Positions 20,320 through 29,089 of a stretch of DNA of 64,000 nt are shown here, one piece after another. The DNA is from Streptomyces sp. A3M-1-3 (GTDB lineage: Bacteria; Actinomycetota; Actinomycetes; Streptomycetales; Streptomycetaceae), in contig NZ_JANAVP010000026.1 in NCBI RefSeq assembly GCF_024213665.1, positions 1 through 64,000 on the forward strand. The letters are read 5' to 3'. Numbering within the stretch: position 1 is the first letter of the stretch; every line of letters starts with the position of its first letter. The translations under genes were made by a program, and so were the position numbers. The notes beneath the pieces are model-generated. The model saw nothing but the letters and a program-made list of their open reading frames with translations, was not told where the DNA came from and ran no database searches.

Positions 20320-20886
20320 GTGCAAAGCCCTACTCGGCCGGTCCGGTTGCCCGGACCGGCCGGCGCAGACATCGAGGCCCGTCTCACCGAGGAGCTGGCC
20401 ACGGTGGTGGCCGGTGCGCGCAGACGGGCGCTGTGTGACGGGGACCGGCAGACCGACACCGCGCATCTGCTGCACTCGCTGCTGGAAGCGGATCGGCAGG
20501 TTCGGGCGGCGCTCGGCGGCACCCGGCTCGCCCGGCTGCTCGGCTATCTCGTCCAGCGCAGCATCGGCTACGGCCTCCGATGGCAGGGAACGGTCGAGGG
20601 CTCCGGCGCGGTGGGCGTCGTCCCGGCCGCCGTCCCCGCCGTCGTACCCGGACACCGGGAGCCCGTTGCCGCCGACTGGTCGCCTTCGGCTGCCGGCGTC
20701 CTGGGTGACGCGCTGGAAAGGGCGCGGCGGCGCGGCGGTGAGCCGGTCGCGGGGCTCGATCTGCTGGCCGCGCTCGTCGCGGACCGCGGCTGCCGGGCGG
20801 TCGAGGTGCTGCGCCGGGCGGGCGTGGACGCGGACGCGCCGGCCGACCGGATCTGGGGGCCGTCTCAACAGGTGTCACAGGGATGA
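20320..20886 (+). CDS. Clp-N (ClpA/C N-domain-like) protein
   Basis: A 188-residue soluble protein with two ClpC N-terminal-type repeats (TDTAHLLHSLLEADRQVR and GLDLLAALVADRGCRAVEVLR) and no AAA+ module. It resembles stand-alone actinobacterial Clp-N proteins that may bind Clp substrates or modulate ClpC. The GTG at 20320 overlaps its GGTGGAGGGG ribosome site. A transporter gene follows 31 bases downstream. Confidence 0.72.
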   Translation: MQSPTRPVRLPGPAGADIEARLTEELATVVAGARRRALCDGDRQTDTAHLLHSLLEADRQVRAALGGTRLARLLGYLVQRSIGYGLRWQGTVEGSGAVGVVPAAVPAVVPGHREPVAADWSPSAAGVLGDALERARRRGGEPVAGLDLLAALVADRGCRAVEVLRRAGVDADAPADRIWGPSQQVSQG

Positions 20887-20917
20887 CGGTCATGACGAGT
20901 GCTGTCATGATGGCCCG

Positions 20918-21913
20918 ATGCAAGCGTCTCGGGGAAGGAGCGTCGGCCTGGGACTCGCCCTGGGATCGGCGCTCGCATTCGGTGGATCAGGTGTCGCGGC
21001 CAAGCCGCTGATCGAAGCGGGGCTCGACCCGCTGCATGTGGTCTGGCTCAGGGTGGCGGGAGCCGCCCTCGTCATGTCACCGCTCGCCTGGCGCCACCGC
21101 GGTCTGCTGCTGCGTAAACCCGCCCTGCTGGCGGGCTTCGGACTGCTCGCGATCGCGGGTGTGCAGGCGTTCTACTTCGCGTCGATATCGCGTATCCCGG
21201 TCGGCGTCGCGCTGCTGATCGAGTACCTCGCCCCGGCGCTCGTCCTCGGCTGGGTGCGGTTCGTGCAGCGGCGGCCCGTCACCCGGGCGGCGGCGGTCGG
21301 AGTGATCCTCGCCGTCGGCGGCCTGGCCTGTGTCGTCGAAGTGTGGTCGGGACTGACCGTCGATGTCGTCGGTCTGCTGCTCGCGCTCGGGGCGGCCTGC
21401 TGCCAGGTCGGCTACTTCATCCTGTCCGACCAGGGCAGCGGCGGCGAGGACGCGGCCGACCCGCTCGGCGTCATCGCGTACGGCCTGCTCATCGGCACGG
21501 TCATCCTGACGGCCGTCGCGCGCCCGTGGGGCATGGACTGGTCCGTACTGGCCGGCCGGGCCGACATGAACGGCACCCCGGTCCCCGCGGCGCTGCTGCT
21601 CGGCTGGGTCGTGCTGATCGCGACCGTGATCGCCTACGTGACCGGCGTGGTGTCGGTCCGAAGGCTCTCACCGCAGGTGGCCGGAGTGGTGGCCTGCCTG
21701 GAAGCGGTCATCGCGACGGTGCTGGCCTGGGTGCTGCTCGGCGAGCATCTGTCGGCGCCTCAGATCATCGGCGGAGCCGTGGTGCTGGTGGGCGCGTTCA
21801 TCGCCCAGTCGTCGACGCCGAAGGCGAACGCGGGGCCGGTGGCCGCGGGCGGCCCCGGTGCGGAGGCCGGCGGCGCGGACGGCGAGTTGTCCCTCGAGCG
21901 GAGCACAACGTAA
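20918..21913 (+). CDS. EamA-family transporter (DMT superfamily), copy 1
   Basis: A 331-residue inner-membrane protein with about ten hydrophobic segments arranged as two EamA repeats (GLALGSALAFGGSGVAAKPL ... LGEHLSAPQIIGGAVVLVGA). It is expected to export a small metabolite or amino acid. The ATG at 20918 is preceded by an inverted repeat TCATGAC-N7-GTCATGA (20890-20910) that may be an operator. A further EamA gene follows behind a 160-base leader. Confidence 0.9.
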   Translation: MQASRGRSVGLGLALGSALAFGGSGVAAKPLIEAGLDPLHVVWLRVAGAALVMSPLAWRHRGLLLRKPALLAGFGLLAIAGVQAFYFASISRIPVGVALLIEYLAPALVLGWVRFVQRRPVTRAAAVGVILAVGGLACVVEVWSGLTVDVVGLLLALGAACCQVGYFILSDQGSGGEDAADPLGVIAYGLLIGTVILTAVARPWGMDWSVLAGRADMNGTPVPAALLLGWVVLIATVIAYVTGVVSVRRLSPQVAGVVACLEAVIATVLAWVLLGEHLSAPQIIGGAVVLVGAFIAQSSTPKANAGPVAAGGPGAEAGGADGELSLERSTT

Positions 21914-21923
21914 GGTGACGATC

Positions 21924-21970
21924 ATGCATTCGACCGTACTTCCGCCGCCTGCCGCGTAACGCGGGCGGCG
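21924..21970 (+). promoter_or_regulatory. Short polyproline leader ORF with hairpin before an EamA gene
   Basis: An 11-codon reading frame (MHSTVLPPPAA, 21924-21959) has a weak AAGG nine bases upstream. A hairpin (21943-21970; CCGCG-TAA-CGCGG extended by CGCCGC/GCGGCG) overlaps its Pro codons and stop. Three consecutive prolines slow ribosomes, so this could be a translation-sensing leader for the exporter that starts at 22074. It may also be accidental. Confidence 0.35.
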
Positions 21971-22073
21971 CTGTCGAAGACGAAGACCGGGCTCGGGCAG
22001 TCCCCGAGCGGCTCGTCGCTGCCCGCCTACGGAGATCAGCGGCCACCATTCCTGTCTTCCGCGGAGAAGCCAC

Positions 22074-23048
22074 GTGCCGAACACTTCCCTTTCCACATCC
22101 CTGCCCGCCTCCGGACTGCCCGTCGGGCGGAGCCTGCTCTATCTGGTCGTCGCCGGTGCCGCCTGGGGCACCGCGGGCGCCGCTGCCTCGCTGGTGTACC
22201 TGGTCAGTGACCTCGGGCCCGTCGCGCTGTCGTTCTGGCGCTGCGCCGGCGGCCTCGCGGTGCTGCTCGCCGTCCAGAGCGTACGGCCGCGCAAGGCTCC
22301 CGCGGCCGCGGAGCCGCGCGGGCGCCGGCTGCTGCGCATCGCCGTCACCGGGGTCACGTTCACCGTGTTCCAGTCCGCCTACTTCGCCGCCGTCCAGGAG
22401 ACCGGGCTCGCGGTCGGCACCGTCGTCACGCTGGGCGCCGGACCGGTCCTCATCGCCGTCGGCGCCCGGCTGGCGATGGGTGAGCGGCTCGGACGCGGCG
22501 GAATCGCGGCCGTGGCCGGGGCGCTCGGCGGGCTCGTGGTGCTGGTGCTCGGCAGCGGCGGCGGAGCCGTACGCCCGCTGGGCGTGGCGTACGCGCTCCT
22601 CTCCGCCGCCGGATACGCGGCCATGACGCTGCAGACCCGCTGGCTCGGCCGGGAGGGCGGTGGCGCCGACCCGCTGTCGACGACGGCCTGGGCCTTCGGG
22701 GTCGGGGCGGTGTGCCTCCTGCCGCTCGGCCTGGCGGAGGGGCTGCTGCCGCACACCGCGGACCTCGGCCGGGTGGTCTGGCTGCTGGTGTACGTGGCGA
22801 CCGTGCCGACCGCTCTCGCGTACGCGCTGTACTTCACCGGAGCGGCCGCGGTGCGGGCCGCCACCGTCTCCGTGATCATGCTGATCGAGCCGGTGAGCGC
22901 GGCGGTCATCGCGGTGGCGGTCCTGGGCGAGCGGCTCACGGCGGCGACGGTGGCCGGGACGATGCTGCTGCTCACGGCCGTGGCGGGGTTGGCCTTCGCC
23001 GAGGCGCGGACTGCGTCCGTGGCGCGCCGGGCAGCCGCGCCGGCCTGA
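22074..23048 (+). CDS. EamA-family transporter (DMT superfamily), copy 2
   Basis: A 324-residue polytopic membrane protein with two EamA repeats (GAAWGTAGAAASLVYLVSDL; EPVSAAVIAVAVLGERLTAA). The start is GTG 22074 behind GCGGAGAAG. It probably exports a small metabolite, with unknown substrate. It converges on the marR gene, with 10 bases between stops. Confidence 0.9.
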   Translation: MPNTSLSTSLPASGLPVGRSLLYLVVAGAAWGTAGAAASLVYLVSDLGPVALSFWRCAGGLAVLLAVQSVRPRKAPAAAEPRGRRLLRIAVTGVTFTVFQSAYFAAVQETGLAVGTVVTLGAGPVLIAVGARLAMGERLGRGGIAAVAGALGGLVVLVLGSGGGAVRPLGVAYALLSAAGYAAMTLQTRWLGREGGGADPLSTTAWAFGVGAVCLLPLGLAEGLLPHTADLGRVVWLLVYVATVPTALAYALYFTGAAAVRAATVSVIMLIEPVSAAVIAVAVLGERLTAATVAGTMLLLTAVAGLAFAEARTASVARRAAAPA

Positions 23049-23058
23049 CCCTCGGTGG

Positions 23059-23514
23059 TCAGCCGCGGGTCTGGTGATCCAGCACCCGTGCCATCAGCTG
23101 CGCCAGCTGCTCGCGCTCGGCAGGGGACAGCGGGGCCAGCAGCTTGTCCTGCGCCTCGGCCAGCCTCTCGCTGATCTTCCGCAGTTCCCGCTCCCCGGCC
23201 TCGGTGATCGTGATGATGTTGCGCCTGCCGTCGGCCGGGTCCGGGGTCCGTACAGCCATGCCGTTCTCCGCCAGTCCGTTGACGGCCTCGACGACATAGC
23301 TGCGGTCGATCGCGCACCGGCGCCCCAGTTCTGCCTGACTGGCCGGGCCGAACTCCTCCAACGCCGCCAGCAGGGCGTAGTGGTAGCGCCGCGCGCCGAC
23401 GGTGTCGAACGCCTCGCTCGCCAGCCGCGAAGCGTGCGTGGCGGTCTGGGTGATCAGCCAGCTGGGGGTGGCCCGCAGCCGGGCGGGAGCGCGGTGTTCA
23501 GCCGTCGTGTCCAT
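23059..23514 (-). CDS. MarR-family transcriptional regulator
   Basis: A 151-residue winged-helix repressor with the MarR pattern (ASQAELGRRCAIDRSYV, GLAENGMAVRTPDPADGRR). It lies divergent to a haloalkane-dehalogenase-type hydrolase. Large palindromes fill the gap between them, which suggests it represses both itself and the hydrolase until a ligand binds. Confidence 0.92.
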   Translation of the reverse strand: MDTTAEHRAPARLRATPSWLITQTATHASRLASEAFDTVGARRYHYALLAALEEFGPASQAELGRRCAIDRSYVVEAVNGLAENGMAVRTPDPADGRRNIITITEAGERELRKISERLAEAQDKLLAPLSPAEREQLAQLMARVLDHQTRG

Positions 23515-23534
23515 GAAGGCAGACTAGCCGATTC

Positions 23535-23592
23535 GTTGGCCGGACCCACAATCAATGTTATCGTGGGTCCGGCCAACGTTGGTGCAGCCAAC
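23535..23592. promoter_or_regulatory. Palindromic operator region between marR and the hydrolase gene
   Basis: A perfect inverted repeat with 15-bp arms, GTTGGCCGGACCCAC (23535-23549) and its complement at 23563-23577, spans a 13-base centre. Overlapping it are the palindrome CCAACGTTGG (23573-23582) and GTTGG-TGCAG-CCAAC (23578-23592). The nested dyads share the half-site GTTGG and lie exactly in the divergent promoter gap, as expected for MarR operators. Confidence 0.75.
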
Positions 23593-23618
23593 ATTCCCTC
23601 GGGTGAAGGAAGCTTGCC

Positions 23619-24506
23619 ATGCCCACGATCGATGTGCTCGACTCGACGATGTACTACGAAGACAGCGGGAGCGGGACCCCCTTCGTGTTCCTCCACGGCA
23701 ACCCGGCGTCGTCGTATCTGTGGCGGCACGTGCTGCCCCGCATCGGCGATCCCGGCCGCTGCCTCGCGCCCGACCTGATCGGAATGGGCCGCTCGGGCAA
23801 GCCCGACGTGCCCTACCGGTTCGCCGATCACGCCCGCTACCTCGACGCCTGGATCGACCGGCTCGGGCTGGACGGCGTTGTGCTCGTCGGCATCGACTGG
23901 GGCGGGGCGCTGGCCTTCGACTGGGCGGCCCGCCACCCCGGGCGGACCCGCGGGATGGCGTTCATGGAGACGATTGTCCGGCCGATGACCTGGGACGAGT
24001 TCCCGGCCGCCGCCCGGTCCCGCTTCGAGGCGTTCCGGACGCCCGGGACCGGCGAGGCGCTGGTGCTCGACCAGAACGTCTTCATCGAAGAGGCGCTGAG
24101 CAAGACCGTGCTGGGCGGGCTGAGCGACGAGGATCTGGCGGCGTACCGCCGGCCGTACCCGACCCGCGACAGCCGGCGCCCACTGCTCGAGTGGCCCCGC
24201 GCGATGCCGCTCGACGGTGAACCGGCTGACGTGGTCGGCCGCATCACGGCCTACGACGCCTGGCTCGCGAGCAGCGCGGACGTGCCGAAGCTGCTCCTGA
24301 CCTTCGATTCGTCGCCCACTCTGATGGTCGGGGAGGAGATGGCCGCCTGGTGCGCGGCGCACATCGCCGGCCTGGAGACCGAACACTGCGGTCCGGCTGC
24401 CCACCTCGCGCCGGAGGACCGTCCCGAGGCCATCGCGGCGGCCATCACCACCTGGGCGGACCGGCACCGGCTCCGGTCGGCCTGGATTCAGGACGTGGTG
24501 AGGTAG
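23619..24506 (+). CDS. Haloalkane dehalogenase-type alpha/beta hydrolase
   Basis: A 295-residue hydrolase. It has the oxyanion/halide segment FLHGNPASSYLW, a nucleophile elbow with aspartate (GIDWGG, Asp93 followed by Trp94) and a late histidine (AAHLAPED). An Asp nucleophile next to Trp and the HGNP asparagine are the halide-binding features of haloalkane dehalogenases. The ATG at 23619 follows GAAGGAAG. It is divergently paired with a MarR regulator. The natural substrate is unknown. Confidence 0.85.
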   Translation: MPTIDVLDSTMYYEDSGSGTPFVFLHGNPASSYLWRHVLPRIGDPGRCLAPDLIGMGRSGKPDVPYRFADHARYLDAWIDRLGLDGVVLVGIDWGGALAFDWAARHPGRTRGMAFMETIVRPMTWDEFPAAARSRFEAFRTPGTGEALVLDQNVFIEEALSKTVLGGLSDEDLAAYRRPYPTRDSRRPLLEWPRAMPLDGEPADVVGRITAYDAWLASSADVPKLLLTFDSSPTLMVGEEMAAWCAAHIAGLETEHCGPAAHLAPEDRPEAIAAAITTWADRHRLRSAWIQDVVR

Positions 24507-25156
24507 TCCGGGAGCACGATGCCGGGGGCGAGGTCGTCCGCCGGGACCGGCTCGCCGTAACCGCGGGTGAGGGGGACGACTCCCGTCCAGTAGGGCAGCG
24601 AGAGGTCCTCGGGCTCGTCGTTGGGGCCGCCGGTGCGGATCTTCGCCGAGACCTCGTCCAGGTCGAGGCGGAGTACCGCCGTCGCGGCGAGCTCCTTGTC
24701 GCTGGCGGGACGGGAATCGGCGGCGCGGCCCGGCACGACCTGGTCCACCAGGGCGTCGAGGGCGGTCCGGCGCTCCTCCGGGTCGGTGACCTGGTGGGCG
24801 GTGCCGTGCACCACCACGGAGCGGTAGTTCAGGGAGTGGTGGAAGGCGGACCGGGCCAGCACCAGGCCGTCGACATGGGTGACGGTCAGGCAGACGGCGA
24901 GGCCCGGATCGGGCGCCTGGCCGGCCGTCCGAAGGGGGCGCGAACCGGTCGAGCCGTGCACGTACACCCGCTCGCCGACCCGGCCGTACAGGGTCGGCAG
25001 GACGACCGGCGCGCCGTCACGGACGAATCCGAGGTGGCAGACGTATCCCTCGTCGAGTATCGCGTGCACGACCTCGCGGTCGTACGAGGCACGGTGGCGC
25101 GAGCGCGTGGGGACGGTACGGTCGGTCGGCCGGTAGGCGGCGGAGGTGTCCGGCAT
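24488..25156 (-). CDS. PNPOx-like flavin-binding family protein
   Basis: A 222-residue protein with the split-barrel flavin/F420-binding fold (ILDEGYVCHLGFVRDGAPVV, RVYVHGSTGSRPLR). It belongs to the pyridoxamine 5'-phosphate oxidase-related group. The ATG at 25156 has GGAGAG upstream. It lies divergent to a MocR/PdxR-type regulator, a pairing common for vitamin-B6-linked genes. It converges on the dehalogenase gene with a 19-base overlap. Confidence 0.85.
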   Translation of the reverse strand: MPDTSAAYRPTDRTVPTRSRHRASYDREVVHAILDEGYVCHLGFVRDGAPVVLPTLYGRVGERVYVHGSTGSRPLRTAGQAPDPGLAVCLTVTHVDGLVLARSAFHHSLNYRSVVVHGTAHQVTDPEERRTALDALVDQVVPGRAADSRPASDKELAATAVLRLDLDEVSAKIRTGGPNDEPEDLSLPYWTGVVPLTRGYGEPVPADDLAPGIVLPDYLTTS

Positions 25157-25184
25157 TGCGCTCTCCATTGCACTAGTGCATAAT
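25156..25184 (+). promoter_or_regulatory. Promoter with internal palindrome for a leaderless mocR transcript
   Basis: The -35 TTGCGC (25156-25161), a 17-base spacer and the -10 CATAAT (25179-25184) end 7 bases before the GTG at 25192, so the transcript should begin at or next to the start codon. The spacer and -10 edge contain the perfect 12-bp palindrome TGCACTAGTGCA (25169-25180), a likely autoregulatory operator shared with the divergent PNPOx-like gene. Confidence 0.7.
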
Positions 25185-25191
25185 CTCGTTT

Positions 25192-26523
25192 GTGCTAGGA
25201 GAGTATCGGATCGTCGGGCGCCGCGCATCGGACATTGCCGCGAGTGTGGAACTCGGGGTGGGCTCGGGTGAGCTGGCGCCGGGACAACTGCTGCCGCCCA
25301 TGCGGGAGTTGGCCGCAGACCTGGGCGTCAATCCGAATACGGTCGCCGCCGCGTACCGCATCCTGCGCGAGCGCGGGGTTATCGCGACCGACGGACGCAG
25401 GGGCAGCCGGGTGCGCCCCCGGCCGGCCAGCACGCCCCGCGAGTCCATCCGGGTCGACGCACCGCACGGCGTACGCGACGTCTCCACCGGAAACCCGGAC
25501 CCGGCCCTGCTGCCCGCGCTCGGGGACGCGCTCGCCGCCGCCGCGCGGCGCAATGCGGAGCGGCCCGGCCTGTACGGGCAGGAAGCCGTAGTGCCGGACC
25601 TGGCGAGGATGGCGCGGGCCGCGTTCGACGCCGACGGTGTGCCGGACGGGCCCGTCTGTGTGACCTCCGGATCGTTGGACGCCATCGAACGCGTACTCGC
25701 GGCCCACCTCAAGCCCGGTGACGCGGTGGCCATCGAGGACCCGGGGTGGGGCAGCCTGCTGGACCTCGTTCCGGCACTGGGGCTGCGCGCGGTCCCGGTC
25801 ACCGTCGACGACGAGGGACCGCTCCCCGGCGACGTCGACCGGGCGCTGCGGCGGGGGGCCCGCGCGCTGGTCGTCACGGACCGCGCCCAGAACCCCACGG
25901 GCGGGGCGGTGAGCGCCTCACGCGCGCGGGAACTGCGTACGGTCCTCGCGGCGCACCCGCACGTCCTGCTCATCGAGGACGACCACGGGCACGCCATCGT
26001 CGATCTGCCGCTCCGTCCGCTCGCCGGAGGGACGCGGCACTGGGCGCTGGTGCGCTCCACCGCCAAGGCGTACGGGCCGGACCTGCGGCTGGCCGTGCTG
26101 ACCGGTGACGCCGTCACCCTGGACCGGGTGCGGGGGCGCCAGCGGCTCGGGCCGGGGTGGGTCAGCAGGCTCCTGCAGTACGCCGTTGTCGATCTGTGGG
26201 CCTCGGGTGCGGTGGATCCGGCGGCGGTCGCGCGGTCGTACGGCGAGCGCCGGAACGCCCTGGTCGCGGCCCTCGGTGAGCGAGGGGTCGCGGCCCACGG
26301 GCGCAGTGGGATGAACGTGTGGGTGCCGGTGCCCGACGAGACGGGGGTGGTGGCGCGGCTGCTGCACGCGGGCTGGGCCGTCGCCCCGGGGGCGCGCTTC
26401 AGGATGTCCGCGAGCCCCGGCGTGCGCCTCACCGTCTCGCCCATGACCCCGGCCGACATCGGGCCGGTGGCCGAGGCGCTGGCGTCCGCAGCGGGGCCCG
26501 CGCCGGAGCGTCGCTACGACTGA
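25192..26523 (+). CDS. MocR/PdxR-type regulator (GntR domain fused to aminotransferase fold)
   Basis: A 443-residue protein. Residues 1-75 are a GntR winged helix (LPPMRELAADLGVNPNTVAA) and residues 85-440 a type I aminotransferase-like PLP domain (VTSGSLDAIERVLAAHL, DRAQNPTGG, putative PLP lysine in RSTAKAYGPDLRL). MocR proteins sense PLP or amino compounds and control the adjacent divergent gene, here a PNPOx-like protein. The GTG start is probably leaderless. The 3' end overlaps the next, convergent gene by 10 bases. Confidence 0.9.
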   Translation: MLGEYRIVGRRASDIAASVELGVGSGELAPGQLLPPMRELAADLGVNPNTVAAAYRILRERGVIATDGRRGSRVRPRPASTPRESIRVDAPHGVRDVSTGNPDPALLPALGDALAAAARRNAERPGLYGQEAVVPDLARMARAAFDADGVPDGPVCVTSGSLDAIERVLAAHLKPGDAVAIEDPGWGSLLDLVPALGLRAVPVTVDDEGPLPGDVDRALRRGARALVVTDRAQNPTGGAVSASRARELRTVLAAHPHVLLIEDDHGHAIVDLPLRPLAGGTRHWALVRSTAKAYGPDLRLAVLTGDAVTLDRVRGRQRLGPGWVSRLLQYAVVDLWASGAVDPAAVARSYGERRNALVAALGERGVAAHGRSGMNVWVPVPDETGVVARLLHAGWAVAPGARFRMSASPGVRLTVSPMTPADIGPVAEALASAAGPAPERRYD

Positions 26524-27485
26524 TCGGGAGCGGTTCGGGCCTTCGGCCGGCTCTGGGTCAGGGCGGCGCCGGCGAGGACGATGGCCGCGCCGACGGGAGT
26601 GTTCCAGTGCAGGGCCTCGCCCAGGACCAGCACACCCGCGGCGGTCGCGATGACCGGAATGAAGTACGTGACCATCTGGGCGGTCGTCGGGCCGACCTCG
26701 GCGACCAGGCCGTACTGGAGCAGCAGGGCCAGTCCGGTGCCCAGCGCGCCGAGCGCGAGCACCGCGAGTGTCGGCACCAGCGGGAACGCGGTCGGGAAAC
26801 TGGTGAACAGTGGGGTGACCACGGCCAGTTGGATGGTCGCCAGCAGGAGCTGTGCCCCGGTCATGGACAGGGCGGAGTCGGTGCTGCCGCCCAGGGTCCG
26901 GCGCAGATAGATCCAGCCCACCGGATAGCTCAGCGAGGCGAGCAGCGCCATCGCGGTGCCCGTCGCGTCCAGCCCGGAGAAGCCCTGCCAGGCGCCCAGC
27001 ACGGTCAGCACGCCGATGAAGCCGATGCCCAGACCCGCGACCCTGCGCCGGGTCGGGCGGTCCTCGGAGAGCGCGACCATCGACAGCGCCATGCCCCAGA
27101 GCGGAGACGTGGCGTTGCAGATGCCGGCGAGGGTGGAGGGGATCGTCAGCTCGGAGTACGCGAAGAGGGAGAACGGCAGGGCGTTGAGGAAGAAGGCGGA
27201 GACCATGAGGTGCCCCCAGGTACGGGCGCCGCGCGGCAGTCGCTCCCGCTTCACGGCGATGGCGACGGCCAGCACCGCGGTGCCGAAGAACAGCCGCCCC
27301 AGGGTGACCTGGAAGGGCGCGTACGCCTCGGTGCCCACCTTGATGAGGAGAAAGCTGAAGCCCCAGATGAGCGAGAGCACCGCGAACCTGATGCGCCAGT
27401 CGACGGTTGGGCGCCGGGCCGCGGTCGTGGTGTCGGGGGCGAGGGTTGCCGGAGGCAGGGTGCCGGGCGTGGTGGGAGCGCTCAT
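26514..27485 (-). CDS. EamA-family transporter (DMT superfamily), copy 3
   Basis: A 323-residue membrane exporter with two EamA repeats (LSLIWGFSFLLIKVGTEAYA; LGEALHWNTPVGAAIVLAG). It starts at ATG 27485 behind GAGGG; an upstream TTG reading is not favoured. It is divergent to the LysR gene, which is the likely regulator of this exporter. Confidence 0.9.
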   Translation of the reverse strand: MSAPTTPGTLPPATLAPDTTTAARRPTVDWRIRFAVLSLIWGFSFLLIKVGTEAYAPFQVTLGRLFFGTAVLAVAIAVKRERLPRGARTWGHLMVSAFFLNALPFSLFAYSELTIPSTLAGICNATSPLWGMALSMVALSEDRPTRRRVAGLGIGFIGVLTVLGAWQGFSGLDATGTAMALLASLSYPVGWIYLRRTLGGSTDSALSMTGAQLLLATIQLAVVTPLFTSFPTAFPLVPTLAVLALGALGTGLALLLQYGLVAEVGPTTAQMVTYFIPVIATAAGVLVLGEALHWNTPVGAAIVLAGAALTQSRPKARTAPDQS

Positions 27486-27559
27486 GGCCCTCACGATGAC
27501 GGGTTGAACGTTGTAGGACAAGTGAGATTTCTTTCGAGGGATCGCTTAGCATTGCTTAC

Positions 27560-28474
27560 GTGTTGAATTTGGAGCGGCTACGGACCCTGGACGCCCTCGC
27601 CCGCCACGGCTCCGTGAGCGGGGCGGCGGACGGCCTGCATGTCACGACCTCGGCCGTGTCCCAGCAGATGGCGAAGCTGGAACGCGAGGTCGGGCAGCAG
27701 CTGCTCGCGAAGAACGGCCGCGGCGTCCGGCTCACCGATGCCGGCCGGCTGCTCGCCGATCACGCCGCCCGGATCATCTCCCAGGTGGAGCTGGCCCAGG
27801 CCGACGTGGAGGCCCAGCGCGGCCGGGCGGTGGGGGAGCTGCGGATCGGCGCCTTCCCCACGGCGGCCCGTGGACTCTTCCCGGCCGCGCTCTCGGCGCT
27901 GCGGACGGACCACCCCGAACTGCGGGTCCGTTCACGGGAGATGGAGCCCTCGGAAGGCGTACTGGGTGTGGTGCGCGGGGAGCTCGACCTCGCTGTGGTC
28001 CTCGACTGGTACAACAAGCGCCTGCCGGTGCCGGGCGGGCTGGTGCGGGCGCCTCTGCTGGATGACGCCGCCGATGTCGCCGTACCGGTCGGGCACCCGC
28101 TCGCGGACCGGAAGGTGGCGGACCTCGCCGACTTCGCCGACGACGACTGGATCTCCTGGCCCGAGGGGGAGTTCTGCCACGAGTGGCTGATGTTCACGCT
28201 GCGCGGCGAGGGCATCGAACCGCGCATCGCGCACATGGCCGAGGAGCACCACACGCAGCTGGCGCTCATCGCGGCCGGCCTCGGGGTCTGTGTGGCACCC
28301 CGGCTCGGCCGCGGCCCCGTGCCGGACGGCGTCAGGCTGGTGCCCGTACGGGACACCGTGCGGCGGCACATCTACGTGGTGTGGCGGGCGGACGCCGACC
28401 GCCGGCCGTCGATCCGGGCGGCGGTGGATGCGCTGCGGTCGGCCGGGGAACAGCTGACGGACGACCAGCGGTGA
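27560..28474 (+). CDS. LysR-family transcriptional regulator
   Basis: A 304-residue regulator with an N-terminal LysR helix-turn-helix (LDALARHGSVSGAADGLHVT, SAVSQQMAKLE) and a periplasmic-binding-protein-like effector domain. A -10-like TAGCAT (27547-27552) ends 7 bases before the GTG, so it may be leaderless. It is divergent to an EamA exporter, and LysR-exporter pairs usually act as ligand-induced export units. Confidence 0.92.
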   Translation: MLNLERLRTLDALARHGSVSGAADGLHVTTSAVSQQMAKLEREVGQQLLAKNGRGVRLTDAGRLLADHAARIISQVELAQADVEAQRGRAVGELRIGAFPTAARGLFPAALSALRTDHPELRVRSREMEPSEGVLGVVRGELDLAVVLDWYNKRLPVPGGLVRAPLLDDAADVAVPVGHPLADRKVADLADFADDDWISWPEGEFCHEWLMFTLRGEGIEPRIAHMAEEHHTQLALIAAGLGVCVAPRLGRGPVPDGVRLVPVRDTVRRHIYVVWRADADRRPSIRAAVDALRSAGEQLTDDQR

Positions 28475-28480
28475 GACCGG

Positions 28481-28948
28481 CTACCCGTCGCCCAGCTTCC
28501 GGAAGTCCCAGGACGCGATCGCGTCAGGAGTGAGCCGCACCCAGGCGTGGCGGCCGTCGTGCGGCATGCTCTCCAGGCCGAAGTTCTTCCGCGCGAACAA
28601 CTTCTCCGGGGTGTCCAGTTCGGGGCAGGGGGCGCCCGTGCGCGGGGCCTCGCCGACGAACACGGCCGTACCGGAGAGCTCCACCCCCCGCAGCTCGCCG
28701 TACTCCTCGCCGTCGTCGACGACCACCGCGATCCTCGGGTCCCTGCGCAGGTCCACCCAGCGCCGGCTGCGGGTGATCGAGTACAGCCACAGGGAACTGC
28801 CGTCCCAGGCGAACCAGAGGGCGCTCACATGCGGCCGTCCGTCCTCGGACACCGTCGCGACCCGGCAGGTGCGCCGCTCGGCGAGAAACGTGTCCAGATC
28901 GCCCGGCGTCATCATGATCCGGCGGCCCCGCCGCTGTGTGGCGACCAT
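28481..28948 (-). CDS. PNPOx/F420-dependent split-barrel family protein
   Basis: A 155-residue flavin- or F420-binding split-barrel protein (TFLAERRTCRVATVSEDGRP, HVSALWFAWDGSSLWLYS). It starts at ATG 28948 behind GAGGATGG. Actinobacteria carry many of these as oxidoreductases or haem/biliverdin-binding proteins. The reaction is not predictable here. It converges on LysR with six bases between the stops. Confidence 0.85.
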   Translation of the reverse strand: MVATQRRGRRIMMTPGDLDTFLAERRTCRVATVSEDGRPHVSALWFAWDGSSLWLYSITRSRRWVDLRRDPRIAVVVDDGEEYGELRGVELSGTAVFVGEAPRTGAPCPELDTPEKLFARKNFGLESMPHDGRHAWVRLTPDAIASWDFRKLGDG

Positions 28949-29089
28949 CTGCGACCATCCTCTACTCGTACTCACTCGTAGCTGACTAGGTGTCAGAAAG
29001 GATGGGCTCTCTTCCCTCGCCACGCAATGGTGGCTAACCTCGCGCGCCCGGCCCGGTGCAACCGGGGCCCGACACAAGCAGGGGGAGTC

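Noticed and set aside
20189..20917. Extension of the first EamA frame back to 20189
   Set aside because: It would overlap the whole Clp-N gene in another frame; the transporter fold begins at the ATG at 20918.
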